From DAHUYF01 sp035945115 (GTDB taxonomy: Bacteria > Pseudomonadota > Alphaproteobacteria > ATCC43930 > CGMCC-115725), in NCBI GenBank assembly GCA_035945115.1, contig DASZAN010000027.1, positions 15,204 through 79,203 on the forward strand: 64,000 nt of DNA. The letters run 5' to 3'. Shown here piece after piece: positions 36,016 through 45,420 of this stretch; position 1 is the stretch's first letter, and every line of letters starts with the position of its first letter. Position numbers and translations under genes: made by a program. The notes below the pieces were generated by a model that worked only from the letters and a program-made list of their open reading frames with translations, was not told the DNA's origin and ran no database searches.

Positions 36016-36240
36016 TCACCAAGGACGGCGCGACTTTAGCGCTCGCTCGCGCCGCCGCGCCAGCGCCGCGCGGCTGCCCGTGCCGAGGTCAAGGAAAGCG
36101 CGGAACGGCCCAGCGGCGATGCCGTTGGGTACGAGAAGACGATCGAGGAGTTCGACGAGGGCCGCCATCAGCAGCGGCACGCGGCGGAGTAGGACTTTGA
36201 GGGACGAGGGCGCAATGCGCGGCCCCGTCCTCTCTATCAC
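36016..36240 (-). CDS. Possible small protein coupled to the exported protein gene
   Basis: This 74-residue frame starts with GTG at 36240, overlapping the TGA of the preceding gene (GTGA). It encodes an amphipathic, Leu-rich helix (LKVLLRRVPLLMAALVELLDRLLVPNG) and a basic tail. There is no family match that I recognise. Support is limited to the coupling overlap and a composition that looks protein-like; it may be an artefact of high GC. Confidence 0.35.
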   Translation of the reverse strand: MIERTGPRIAPSSLKVLLRRVPLLMAALVELLDRLLVPNGIAAGPFRAFLDLGTGSRAALARRRERALKSRRPW

Positions 36241-36944
36241 TCCCGGGCCTGCTCGTATTTGTCGCCCGTCCAGGTGTAGCGGGCAGCCTTGCCGCCGCCC
36301 TTCGGTCGGAGCAGTAGATCGAAAAAGCCATTGGTCTGATGCGGCGAAAACGACACCACGAAATGCTCCTCCGTGGACTGGTCCTGGCAGTCCCGCGATT
36401 TCTTTTTGCGCTCGCAGTCGTCGGCGAAAGCGCGGTCGAAGTTGCTGCGGCTGACGATCGTCGAAAAAATGGGCGACAGCTTCTTGCCGTGATAGCGGTA
36501 AAGCTGGAGGCTCTGGCTCGATGACGATCGCGCCGTCGAGGTGTAGTTGTTGGCGACGGTGACGCCGAACGCGACCTCACCGGGGCTGATGCGGTAGGGG
36601 ATGAGGTCGAGCCCGATTGCGGCGTTCCAGAGCGGCTCGTCCGCGTCCGGCTCACCGTCGTCGCTGCGGGCGAGGAGCGCCAGCGTGTCGTGCGTTTCGC
36701 GAAAGACGCCGACCGCCACCTGTCCCTCATCTTGATCACGCAGCAAGGCGGCGGCGATCAACAGCTTCGCCTCCGGTCCATGGGGCCACGGTTTCACGGC
36801 GACCTGCCTTTCTTCGAGCGGGGTGGGCTCGTCGGGAAGAAGCACGGCCAGTGCGGCGGCGCGCGGGTCGGTCTCGGGCGCGGCGGCGAGGGTCGATCGC
36901 GCGGCCAGGATGAGGACGACAAGAAGAGGCCGAAACGCCGGCAT
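36237..36944 (-). CDS. Exported hypothetical protein
   Basis: This 235-residue protein starts at ATG 36944 (MPAFRPLLVVLILAARSTLAAAPETDPRA) with a signal peptide cleaved near AAA-PE. The mature part contains PLEERQVAVKPWPHGPEAKLLIAAALLRDQDEGQVAV and GKAARYTWTGDKY at the end. I do not recognise a family. One Cys pair (DDCERKKKSRDC) could form a disulfide. It lies 14 nt downstream of folD on the same strand, so it is probably transcribed with yggT, DUF167 and folD, though its role is likely unrelated to folate. Confidence 0.75.
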   Translation of the reverse strand: MPAFRPLLVVLILAARSTLAAAPETDPRAAALAVLLPDEPTPLEERQVAVKPWPHGPEAKLLIAAALLRDQDEGQVAVGVFRETHDTLALLARSDDGEPDADEPLWNAAIGLDLIPYRISPGEVAFGVTVANNYTSTARSSSSQSLQLYRYHGKKLSPIFSTIVSRSNFDRAFADDCERKKKSRDCQDQSTEEHFVVSFSPHQTNGFFDLLLRPKGGGKAARYTWTGDKYEQARE

Positions 36945-36958
36945 GAAGGTTCTCCAGA

Positions 36959-37846
36959 TTAGAGGGTAGGCTCGGCGAAGCCGCGGCGTCGGCACGCGGC
37001 GATCAGCGTATTGCGCAACAAGCAGGCGATCGTCATGGGCCCGACGCCGCCGGGCACTGGCGTAATCGCGCCGGCGATGCCCTGCGCCTCGGCGAATACG
37101 ACGTCGCCGACGAGACGGCTCTTACCGTCCTCGCCGGTGATGCGGCTGATCCCGATATCGATCACCGTCGCACCCTGCTTGATCCAGGTGCCCCGCACGA
37201 ACTCAGGCTTGCCGATGGCGGCGACCAGGATGTCCGCGCGGCGCGCAATCTCTGGCAGGTCGCGACTCTTCGAATGCGCGAGCGTGACGGTGCAGTTCTC
37301 CTGGAGCAGCAGCGCCGCCATCGGCTTGCCGACGATGTTGGAGCGGCCGATCACCACCGCCTCGGCGCCGGCAAGGTTGCCGAGCGTGGCGCGGAGCAGC
37401 AGGAGCGCGCCCCACGGCGTGCACGGCACCAGCGCCGAGCCGCCGCTCCAGAGCCGGCCGACATTGACGGGATGGAAACCATCGACATCCTTCGCCGGAT
37501 CGATGGCGGCGGTGACGCGCTGCGGGTCGATCTGCCGCGGCAGCGGCAGTTGCACGAGAATGCCATCGGTTCCGTCATCGCCATTGAGACGATCGATGAG
37601 AGCGAGGAGGTCGGCCTCGCCGGTGCTTGCCGGCAGGCGATGCTCGACGCTGCCGAGGCCCGCCTCGCGCGACGCCTTTCCCTTGCTTCGCACATAGACG
37701 GCGCTCGCGGGGTCGTCGCCGACGAGCACCGCAGCGAGCGTCGGCACGATGCTATGGCGTCGCTTCAATTCTGCCGCCGCCACGGCGATCTTCTGGCGCA
37801 GCGTCAGCGCCGCAGCGGCGCCGTCGATCAGCTGGCTCTGAGCCAT
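36959..37846 (-). CDS. folD: Bifunctional methylenetetrahydrofolate dehydrogenase/cyclohydrolase
   Basis: This 295-residue FolD interconverts 5,10-methylene-, methenyl- and formyl-tetrahydrofolate with NADP. Hallmarks are the catalytic YVRSKGKASREAGL near residue 52 (Lys in S-K-G/K), QLPLPRQID, PCTPWGALLLL, the nucleotide motif VIGRSNIVGKPMAALLL and the conserved C-terminal VPGGVGPMTIACLLRNTL. Complete for the family. Its start overlaps the DUF167 gene end by 19 nt. Confidence 0.96.
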   Translation of the reverse strand: MAQSQLIDGAAAALTLRQKIAVAAAELKRRHSIVPTLAAVLVGDDPASAVYVRSKGKASREAGLGSVEHRLPASTGEADLLALIDRLNGDDGTDGILVQLPLPRQIDPQRVTAAIDPAKDVDGFHPVNVGRLWSGGSALVPCTPWGALLLLRATLGNLAGAEAVVIGRSNIVGKPMAALLLQENCTVTLAHSKSRDLPEIARRADILVAAIGKPEFVRGTWIKQGATVIDIGISRITGEDGKSRLVGDVVFAEAQGIAGAITPVPGGVGPMTIACLLRNTLIAACRRRGFAEPTL

Positions 37847-38184
37847 GGGCGAAGCACCTCTTCGAGGTGGTGCGTGAGCGCCTTGGGGTCGCCGGCGATA
37901 TCGACGAGCTTGCGGCGATCGCCAGCGCCGAGCGCGATCGAGAAGGCGGTGCGCGGCAGGCGGAACGTCTTAGCTAAGAGCCGCAACAGCGCGTCATTGG
38001 CCTTGCCGGCTTCTGGCGGCGCCGTCACCGCCACCTTGAGGGCGACGGCGCCTTCATGGTCCCCGATGAGGCCCAGAATGCGCTCCGTCGCTGCGCGCGG
38101 CGTGAGCCGTACGGCAAGTCGTAACCCGCCCGCGGTTGGCCGATAGGGAATCGCGATGTCCAGCGTTTCACCAGTTGTAGACAA
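37828..38184 (-). CDS. DUF167 (YggU) family protein
   Basis: This 118-residue small alpha/beta protein has the family core VRLTPRAATERILGLIGDHEGAVALKVAVTAPPEAGKANDALLRLLAKTFRLPRTAFSIALGAGDRRKLVDIAG. Its function is unknown. It is embedded in the frequent yggT-yggU cluster: it overlaps YggT by 17 nt and FolD by 19 nt, so translation is probably coupled. Confidence 0.92.
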   Translation of the reverse strand: MSTTGETLDIAIPYRPTAGGLRLAVRLTPRAATERILGLIGDHEGAVALKVAVTAPPEAGKANDALLRLLAKTFRLPRTAFSIALGAGDRRKLVDIAGDPKALTHHLEEVLRPWLRAS

Positions 38185-38473
38185 CGGGAATGAGCGCGAT
38201 CAGCCACTCTTGGAGGAGCCAGATGATCAAGATGACGATGACCGGCGACACGTCGAGGCCGCCGAAATTGGGCAACAATCGGCGTATCGGCCGCAGCACC
38301 GGCTCCGTCAGGCGATAGAGCACATCGCCGACCATGGCGACGTTGCGGTTGTAGGTGTTGATGATGCCAAAGGCGATGAGCCAGCTCATCACGACGGAAA
38401 TGATGATGAGCCACATATAAATGTTGAGAACGTAGTAGAGAATCTTGATGACCGGTACCAGGAACGCGCCCAT
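38168..38473 (-). CDS. yggT: YggT family membrane protein
   Basis: This 101-residue inner-membrane protein has two hydrophobic segments (ILYYVLNIYMWLIIISVVMSWLIAFG and VSPVIVILIIWLLQEWLIALI) and the LTEPVLRPIRRLLPNFGGLDVSPVIVIL signature of YggT. The family is linked to osmotic stress and membrane protein topology, but biochemically undefined. It is the first gene of the yggT-DUF167-folD cluster. Confidence 0.94.
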   Translation of the reverse strand: MGAFLVPVIKILYYVLNIYMWLIIISVVMSWLIAFGIINTYNRNVAMVGDVLYRLTEPVLRPIRRLLPNFGGLDVSPVIVILIIWLLQEWLIALIPVVYNW

Positions 38474-38551
38474 GCCTGCCCGACCCCCGAGAAAGTGCGG
38501 GCACCGTAGCCGCGTCGGCCTGGGCGGCGCAAGCCCGAGCCGTGTCGCCCA

Positions 38552-38779
38552 TCACGGGAGCTTGGCGTATTCCCGACGCACCGCCTCGTTCATTGCCGTT
38601 TCCGCCGTCTCGTCCCAGGCGCGGAAGCCGCAATGATCGCAGACGCTCACCTCGATCTTGACCTCGCAGGAGACGAGGCCCTTGTCGGTCCATTGGGTGA
38701 AGGCGAACTGCTCGGGGTGCTTGCCGATATGTCCGCGTTTGCAGACGGCGCAGAGTTCCGAGACGCCGATGCTTGCCAT
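38552..38779 (-). CDS. Small zinc-ribbon-like protein
   Basis: This 75-residue protein contains two Cys pairs typical of a zinc ribbon: CAVCKRGHIGKH at residues about 10-20 and CDHCGFRAWDE at about 47-57. No other domain is visible. It resembles Zn-finger conserved proteins of alphaproteobacteria of unknown function. It starts at ATG 38779. It lies 148 nt from the tRNA-Ala. Confidence 0.78.
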   Translation of the reverse strand: MASIGVSELCAVCKRGHIGKHPEQFAFTQWTDKGLVSCEVKIEVSVCDHCGFRAWDETAETAMNEAVRREYAKLP

Positions 38780-38927
38780 GCCGAAAATCCGACTCTCCCT
38801 TGGCGATAGGTTGCTCTAATTCATACCGCGAATCGGGCGGCGTGCAGTGAAGTGGCTCACACACCGGTGTCGTGCGGCTCGCGCTTGACAGCCAATGCGG
38901 CCCACCCACATAGTCGCCGGCCATTCC

Positions 38928-39003
38928 GGGGCAGTAGCTCAGTTGGGAGAGCGCGACGTTCGCAATGTCGAGGTCAGGGGTTCGATCCCCCTCTGCTCCA
39001 CCA
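38928..39003 (+). tRNA. tRNA-Ala (anticodon CGC)
   Basis: Cloverleaf: acceptor GGGGCAG/CTGCTCC, D-arm GCTC/GAGC, anticodon stem CGACG/TGTCG with loop TTCGCAA (anticodon CGC, reading GCG), variable AGGTC, T-arm AGGGG/CCCCT with TTCGATC. The discriminator is A and CCA is encoded. The gene is transcribed on the plus strand and has an excellent terminator at 39008. Confidence 0.96.
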
Positions 39004-39007
39004 AATC

Positions 39008-39042
39008 AACCCGCGGGAATCTCTGATTCTCGCGGGTTTTTC
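39008..39042 (+). terminator. Rho-independent terminator after tRNA-Ala
   Basis: ACCCGCG at 39009-39015 pairs with CGCGGGT at 39031-39037. An inner stem GAATC/GATTC makes one long hairpin with one mismatch and a TCT loop, followed by TTTTT. It is a textbook intrinsic terminator. Confidence 0.9.
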
Positions 39043-39083
39043 GTTGCCATCGCGCCTCGGCCGCGGCACGCTGCGATGTTGCC

Positions 39084-39308
39084 ATGAGCGAGACCACCAT
39101 CGCGCTCACGCTCCAGCTGCTGCAATGGCTGGCCGCACGTCCGCGCGACTATCGCGAGGTGATGGAAGCCTGGCGCACCAGTTGCCCGCGCCTCACCATC
39201 TGGGAGGATGCCTGGAGCGACGGGCTTCTCGCCCGTGACCCCGATACCGGCCAGGTCGCCGTCAGCGAGAAGGGACGGGCGCTCCTCGATCGGCAGGCGC
39301 GCCGCTAG
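39084..39308 (+). CDS. Small conserved hypothetical protein
   Basis: This 74-residue all-helical acidic protein begins MSETTIALTLQLLQWLAARPRDYREVMEAWRTSCPRLTIWEDAWSDGL. The Trp-rich pattern resembles small winged-helix-like proteins in alphaproteobacteria without known function. It has no signal peptide. It starts 42 nt after the tRNA terminator. It converges with the MetE-like gene, 3 nt away. Confidence 0.72.
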   Translation: MSETTIALTLQLLQWLAARPRDYREVMEAWRTSCPRLTIWEDAWSDGLLARDPDTGQVAVSEKGRALLDRQARR

Positions 39309-39311
39309 CAA

Positions 39312-40361
39312 CTAAAATGCCAGCGTTTGCGCGGCGTCGCGATGCGCGGCAATCATGCCCGCTACGCGCGACGGATCGCCGCGGCCCCAACCGCACTCGG
39401 ACGCGATGCCGAAGCGCGCGGCAGCCGTCTTCGCCGCGGCGATACGCGCTTGGTCGCCGGCGGGGTCAGCGTGGTGAATGAGGCCAAGATAGAGCGTGGT
39501 GTCCGATGGCAGCTTCAGCTGCTTCAGCGGCGCAAAATATGCCGCGTCGCTGCGCGACTTCGGCACGGGCAAATGTAGAAAGTCGAGCGGGCGGGCAAGG
39601 CGCGGGATGAAGCCGTTCGCGATCTCGACCATCACGCCCATGTCCTTCGGTTGCAGCAGGTGCTCGTCCTGCGGCGATCCGTAGCAGAGGTGATAGCCGA
39701 GCTCGACTCCCTTGGGCACGCGATTGCCGAGGCGGGCGAGCTCGGCAAAAACCTGCTCCTTCGCGTCGGCGGGCTGCGCTTGGAAGTAGTTCTCGAAGGC
39801 CAGCACTTCCTGGCAGACATCCCATTGGATGGCGAGCTCGTCCCGCGGCATCTCTGCCGTGATCGCGTCCAGCGCACGGACGATCGCTCGTTCATAGGGC
39901 GGCAGAAAATCCGCGAAGGCTTTCGGGCTGATATAAAGAAATCCCGGCCCCATCGGCGTTGGCAGCGATACCTGGAAGCGCACATGCTTGGGAATGACAC
40001 CCGCATCTCGCAGGCGGCGAAAGGTCGCATAGGACTCGATCGCGGCCGGCGCGTAGCCGGTCTCAAACATCACCGATTCGGGAGCAATGCCCGGCTTGAA
40101 CCGCAGGCCCGGAATCTCCCGCACCAGCTTGCCGTCCCATTGCACGAACTGGAGCGGCGGCACCGTCGGATCGATCTCCATCGCCGGATGCTCCCGCAGC
40201 ATCGTGCGCTGCCACAGGATCCAGTATTTCCGGGGTCCGGTCTCGCCGTCGGGCAAGCGCTTGAGCCACGGACCGAGCTCGCCCGCGAGCGTCTTGAAGA
40301 CGCTCTCCGCGTCCGCCATGGCGACGCTGCCGATGAGCTGGACGCCGGGATGCTCCGACAT
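39312..40361 (-). CDS. MetE/UROD-superfamily-like protein of unknown function
   Basis: This 349-residue TIM-barrel-like protein opens MSEHPGVQLIGSVAMADAESVFKTLAGELGPWLKRLPDGETGPRKYWILWQ. Possible zinc ligands, in the arrangement of cobalamin-independent methionine synthases, are the His and Cys in LGYHLCYG and the Cys in SECGWGRGDP (about residue 323). YLGLIHHAD lies between. It is much shorter than MetE. The reaction is unknown; methyl or thiol transfer is conceivable. The start at 40361 is chosen over a longer in-frame reading because MSEHPG has an RBS-like AGAGAGG upstream. Confidence 0.78.
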   Translation of the reverse strand: MSEHPGVQLIGSVAMADAESVFKTLAGELGPWLKRLPDGETGPRKYWILWQRTMLREHPAMEIDPTVPPLQFVQWDGKLVREIPGLRFKPGIAPESVMFETGYAPAAIESYATFRRLRDAGVIPKHVRFQVSLPTPMGPGFLYISPKAFADFLPPYERAIVRALDAITAEMPRDELAIQWDVCQEVLAFENYFQAQPADAKEQVFAELARLGNRVPKGVELGYHLCYGSPQDEHLLQPKDMGVMVEIANGFIPRLARPLDFLHLPVPKSRSDAAYFAPLKQLKLPSDTTLYLGLIHHADPAGDQARIAAAKTAAARFGIASECGWGRGDPSRVAGMIAAHRDAAQTLAF

Positions 40362-40457
40362 GGTTCGATCCTCTCTGCGCAAGCCGCTCGGATCTCGGCG
40401 CACAAACCATCATTCCCGCGGCAAGCGGCGGCACGGGACGGCGACCGGTTTAAAGAT

Positions 40458-40889
40458 TTATGTGCCGGCGATGAAGCTCCGGAGCGAGCTCGTCTCGTAT
40501 TCCATCTCATCGAGCCGCGCCTTCACCACGTCGCCGATGCTGATGATGCCGGCGAGCTCGCCGTCCTGTAGCACCGGGATGTGGCGGATGCGGCGCTTCG
40601 TCATCTCCGCCATGAGATCGGCGATGCTGTCGCGCGGCGTGCAGGTGAAGACGCGACGCGTCATGAGCTGCTCGACCTTGGCCTCGAGAAGCTGCGGGCC
40701 CATGCGGGCGAGGCCGTGGATGATGTCGCGCTCGGAAAGAATTCCGTCCACCGCGACGCCGTCGCGGCTCACCACCAGCGCGCCTATGCCCTCGCGGCGC
40801 AGCACGGCAACGGCTTCGGCGATCGGCGCTTGCGGCGTCACCAGGGTCACGGTATCGCCCTTGCCCCGCAAGATTGCGTCAACATTCAT
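40458..40889 (-). CDS. CBS-domain pair protein
   Basis: This 143-residue protein consists of two tandem CBS repeats, which bind adenine nucleotides or other ligands. Repeat 1 is VTLVTPQAPIAEAVAVLRREGIGALVVSRDGVAVDGILSERDIIHGL. Repeat 2 is RRVFTCTPRDSIADLMAEMTKRRIRHIPVLQDGELAGIISIGDVV. It has no additional domain. It may act as an energy sensor. The 245-nt gap before the divergent sensor kinase at 41135 shows no gene. Confidence 0.92.
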   Translation of the reverse strand: MNVDAILRGKGDTVTLVTPQAPIAEAVAVLRREGIGALVVSRDGVAVDGILSERDIIHGLARMGPQLLEAKVEQLMTRRVFTCTPRDSIADLMAEMTKRRIRHIPVLQDGELAGIISIGDVVKARLDEMEYETSSLRSFIAGT

Positions 40890-41134
40890 GAGGCATCTCC
40901 TCGCTCAATCGAGGCGAGCCCCGGGCCGGTTCGCGGCACTGGGCCGCCCCCTTGCGCCAGAGGTCCGCACCCCCTGCGGGCGGCCTCGGCGTCCCCTTCA
41001 GTCTATGCTGAAATGCCGCCGGTGCCAAAGCGGTTCGGAAAGCCATTCCGTGTCAAAGATTTGCCCCTTGCCTTGCGGTTGCGGCGGGCCGGAGGATCGA
41101 ACCATCACAACTTTTCCCGCGCGGCGGGCGTTGG

Positions 41135-42265
41135 ATGGACATGCCGAAAGGGCGAAAAGGCGCGGCACGGCCCCTGCTGCGGCAGCAGGAGGCCTTGGCC
41201 GCCCTTGGCGCGCTCGCTCTTCGGTCGACCGATCTGCAACAAGTGCTCGCCGAGGCGGCGCGGCTCTGCGCCAGCGGCGCCGGCGTACCGTTCTGCAAGA
41301 TCCTCGAGCATCGGAGCGAGTACGGCGACCTCATCGTTCGCGCGGGCGTCGGTTGGCGTGAGGGCGTCGTCGGCGCCGCCGTCGCCAAAGCCGACCGCTC
41401 GACGCCGCCAGGTCGCGCCTTCGTCACGGGAAAGCCGGTCATCACCCGGGATCTGCGCGCTCGCCATGATTTCGTGCTGCCGTCGATCTATGTCGAGCAT
41501 GGCATCGCCTCGTCGGCGAACATGCCCATCGCCGGCTTGGGTGTGCTCGAGATCGACAGTACCGAGCCCCGTCAATTCGACGACGATGACACGCTCTACC
41601 TTGCGGGCTTCGCCAACATGTGCGCCGAGACGGTGGCGCGGCTCCAACGCGAGCGTGCCTTGCAGCAGCTCGTCCGCGACCGCGGCACCTTCCTACGCGA
41701 GCTGCAGCATCGCGTGCGCAATCACCTGCACATGCTCGTGACCTCGGCGCAGGTGCAGGCGGGCCGCACCAAGGACGCGGCGGCAAAGCAGGGGTTCGAG
41801 GAGATGACGCGCCGCATCATGGCGCTCGCGACGCTTTACGACCGCCTCCTCGGCGTGCGCATGGGCGACCGGCTCGATCTCGGCCGCTACATCGCCGCGC
41901 TCTGCGACAACATCGTCGAGTTCGGCACGACGCGCGAGCGCGGCGTCGATCTCCGCTGCCAGGTGGAGCCGATCGAGGTGCCGCTCGAGACCGCGACAGC
42001 CGCCGGCATCATCGCCAACGAGCTCGTCGCCAACAGCATCGAGCACGCCTTCGGCGCTGGGGCCGGCCGAATCATGGTGGTGCTCGAGCGGAGCGCGCTC
42101 AACCGCGCTCGTCTCGTGGTCGCCGACAACGGCACCGGGATGCCGGCGCGGCCGCGCGGCCTCGGTCTCAACCTGGGGCGCCGCCTCGCGCAACAGCTCG
42201 GCGGCACGCTCGAGCTCAAGCACGCCGACGGCACCCGCTGGGAGATCGAATTTCCCGCGGGCTAG
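41135..42265 (+). CDS. GAF-HisKA_2 sensor histidine kinase
   Basis: This 376-residue soluble kinase has a GAF sensor (residues about 20-170). The HisKA_2-type dimerisation helix includes phospho-acceptor His192 in RELQHRVRNHL. The ATPase domain carries NELVANSIEHAFG, DNGTGMPARPRGLGLNLGRRLAQQLGG (N and G boxes). The family is linked to general stress response and light-sensing in alphaproteobacteria. It lacks membrane helices, so it likely senses a cytoplasmic cue. No response regulator is adjacent. It converges with argG. Confidence 0.92.
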   Translation: MDMPKGRKGAARPLLRQQEALAALGALALRSTDLQQVLAEAARLCASGAGVPFCKILEHRSEYGDLIVRAGVGWREGVVGAAVAKADRSTPPGRAFVTGKPVITRDLRARHDFVLPSIYVEHGIASSANMPIAGLGVLEIDSTEPRQFDDDDTLYLAGFANMCAETVARLQRERALQQLVRDRGTFLRELQHRVRNHLHMLVTSAQVQAGRTKDAAAKQGFEEMTRRIMALATLYDRLLGVRMGDRLDLGRYIAALCDNIVEFGTTRERGVDLRCQVEPIEVPLETATAAGIIANELVANSIEHAFGAGAGRIMVVLERSALNRARLVVADNGTGMPARPRGLGLNLGRRLAQQLGGTLELKHADGTRWEIEFPAG

Positions 42266-42273
42266 AGCCCCTC

Positions 42274-43482
<1,209 letters not shown>

Positions 43483-43591
43483 GATCCGCTGCCCTTCTTT
43501 CGCAGAAATCGCGCCGGTTTTATCGTCAAAAGTGCCGATAGGGCAAGGTCTCACTCATCTCGGGGAGGGCTGCATCAAGCAGTCCTGCAGC

Positions 43592-44491
43592 CTACGGCAC
43601 CGCGCGCTTGATGAAATCCGCCGTCTCGGCCAGCGCCTGGCGCGCTTCGGGCAAGAAGGGGGTGAAGAACTGCCAGACATGGGGAAGCTTGTGCCAGGCA
43701 CGGAAGCTCACGGCGATGCCGGCGCACGTCGCTTTCTCGGCAAGGCGGCTCGAATCGTCGAGCAGGACCTCGCTGTCGCTCGCCTGGATGAAGAGCGGCG
43801 GCAGCCCCTTGAGCTCGGCATAAAGCGGCGAGGCCAGCGGATTGATGGGCGGCGTCTCGCCGAGATAAATCCGCGCCGTCTGGGCGACGGTCTCGCCTGA
43901 GAACATCGGGTCGCGCTTGTCGTTGGTACGGAGCGAGGCGCCGGTAGCGGCAAGATCGGTCCAGGGCGAGAACAGCACCGCCGCCGCCGGCAGCGGGTCG
44001 CTGGCATCCCGGAGCGAGAGCAGTGTCGCCAGCGCGAGGCCACCCCCAGCGGAATCGCCGGCGATGACCAGCCGCGCCGCCGGCGTGCCGTTGCTGAGGA
44101 GATCGCGATAAGCGGCGACGGCATCCTCGATCGCCGCAGGAAAGCGGTGCTCGGGCGCGAGGCGATAATCCGGCACGAAGACGCGCGCCTCGGCACCGAT
44201 CGCGAGCGCGAGCGTGATCGAGCGATGCGTCTCCTGCGAGCAGAAATAATAGCCGCCGCCATGAAGATAGAGGATCGTGCGCCGAAGCTCGCTCGCATCG
44301 TCGACGCGCTCCACCCACTCGCCGGCACGCGGCGATGACACCTGACGGATGCGCCAGCCCGGCGGGATCCGCGGCTTCATCGCTGTCCGCGCGGCAAGCG
44401 CGCGCGCCTTCGCCACGTCGGGCTCGCCTTTCGCATTGCGCTTGATGCGCCAGCGCAGGATCAGCGTCAGCACGACATTCTGCCAGCTCAT
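43592..44491 (-). CDS. Alpha/beta hydrolase, hormone-sensitive-lipase type
   Basis: This 299-residue esterase has the HGGG oxyanion motif at residues 77-80 and GDSAGG at 145-150 (nucleophile Ser147). The catalytic Asp (ASDSEVLLDDS) and His (KLPHVWQFF) follow. HSL-type enzymes hydrolyse short- and medium-chain esters. It overlaps the SDR gene by 4 nt (ATGA). Together with the FMO it could form an alcohol-to-ketone-to-ester-to-acid route. Confidence 0.93.
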   Translation of the reverse strand: MSWQNVVLTLILRWRIKRNAKGEPDVAKARALAARTAMKPRIPPGWRIRQVSSPRAGEWVERVDDASELRRTILYLHGGGYYFCSQETHRSITLALAIGAEARVFVPDYRLAPEHRFPAAIEDAVAAYRDLLSNGTPAARLVIAGDSAGGGLALATLLSLRDASDPLPAAAVLFSPWTDLAATGASLRTNDKRDPMFSGETVAQTARIYLGETPPINPLASPLYAELKGLPPLFIQASDSEVLLDDSSRLAEKATCAGIAVSFRAWHKLPHVWQFFTPFLPEARQALAETADFIKRAVP

Positions 44492-45327
44492 CGCTTTGAT
44501 TCTCGCATGTCTCGTCCCCAGAGCCGCTGCAGCACCGCGCCGTAGCGCGTCGGCAACAGACGCTGCAGCGCGTCGAGAAAGCGCGCATCGCCGCCGATGA
44601 GGACGCGCTTCTCGCCAGCGAGAATGCCGCGCAGGATGCGCTCGGCCGCGGCTTCGGGCGAGGTACGCGCCATCTTGTCGAAGCGCGCCACCGCATCGCT
44701 CCGCCGCGCCTCGCCCACCGTCGCGCCAACGCGGGCACGCGCAGCAATCGGCGTGCGGATGCCGCCGGGATGGACGGTGGTGACTTTGACCCTGCTGTGG
44801 GCAAGCGCAAGCTCATGGCCGAGCGCCTCGCTGAGGCCGCGCACCGCGAACTTGCTCGCGGCATAAGGCGCGTTGCCGGGCGGCGCGATGATGCCGAAGA
44901 CGCTCGAGAGATTGACGATGTGCGCATCCGCCTGCTGCTGCAGCAGCGGGAGGAAAAGCTTGATCCCGTGCACCACGCCCCAGAAATTGACGCCCATCAG
45001 CCAGGCGATCTCGTCGAGCGTGAGCTCCGTCACATTGCCGAGCAAGGCGACGCCGGCGTTGTTGATGAGCAGGTTGGCGCGGCCATGCGCGCGCAGCACC
45101 GCGTCGCGGAACTCGGTCATCGCCGTGCGGTCGGCGACATCCACCGTATGGGTCGAGACGTTGATGCGCGACGCCCGCGCCTTCACCGCCGTCTCGGCGA
45201 GACCCGCCGGGTCGATATCGGCGATGGCGAGATCGCAGCGCTCGCGCGCGAGCCGCAGCGCGAGCGCGCGGCCGATGCCGCTCCCCGCGCCGGTGATGAC
45301 CGCCACCGCGCCGGTCAACGTGCGCAT
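44488..45327 (-). CDS. Short-chain dehydrogenase/reductase
   Basis: This 279-residue SDR has the cofactor motif TGAGSGIG (residues about 11-18), NNAG at about 90, and the YxxxK catalytic pair in YAASKFAVRGLSEALGHEL. The preference for NAD(P) is not clear. The start at 45327 (MRTLTGAVAVITGAG) is set by the Rossmann motif; upstream in-frame codons lie in a REP palindrome. It overlaps the hydrolase and is 93 nt from the FMO end. Confidence 0.93.
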   Translation of the reverse strand: MRTLTGAVAVITGAGSGIGRALALRLARERCDLAIADIDPAGLAETAVKARASRINVSTHTVDVADRTAMTEFRDAVLRAHGRANLLINNAGVALLGNVTELTLDEIAWLMGVNFWGVVHGIKLFLPLLQQQADAHIVNLSSVFGIIAPPGNAPYAASKFAVRGLSEALGHELALAHSRVKVTTVHPGGIRTPIAARARVGATVGEARRSDAVARFDKMARTSPEAAAERILRGILAGEKRVLIGGDARFLDALQRLLPTRYGAVLQRLWGRDMRESKR

Positions 45328-45356
45328 GGATGCGCCCAACGAACGAGCGAGGGGGC

Positions 45357-45400
45357 GACCCTCACCCCTCACCTTCCCAAGTGAGGGCGGCGAGGGCCAG
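45357..45400. repeat. REP-like palindrome between FMO and SDR genes
   Basis: ACCCTCACCCCTCACCTTCCC... GTGAGGGCGGCGAGGG. It is a partial member of the same family as at 1-165, with a weaker hairpin. Confidence 0.55.
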
Positions 45401-45420
45401 TGCGCCTGAGACGAAGCGCA

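Noticed and set aside
34130..36454. 774-codon plus-strand frame opposite the acetoacetyl-CoA synthetase
   Set aside because: Antisense shadow; it extends over several unrelated minus-strand genes and is rich in Arg/His/Asp.
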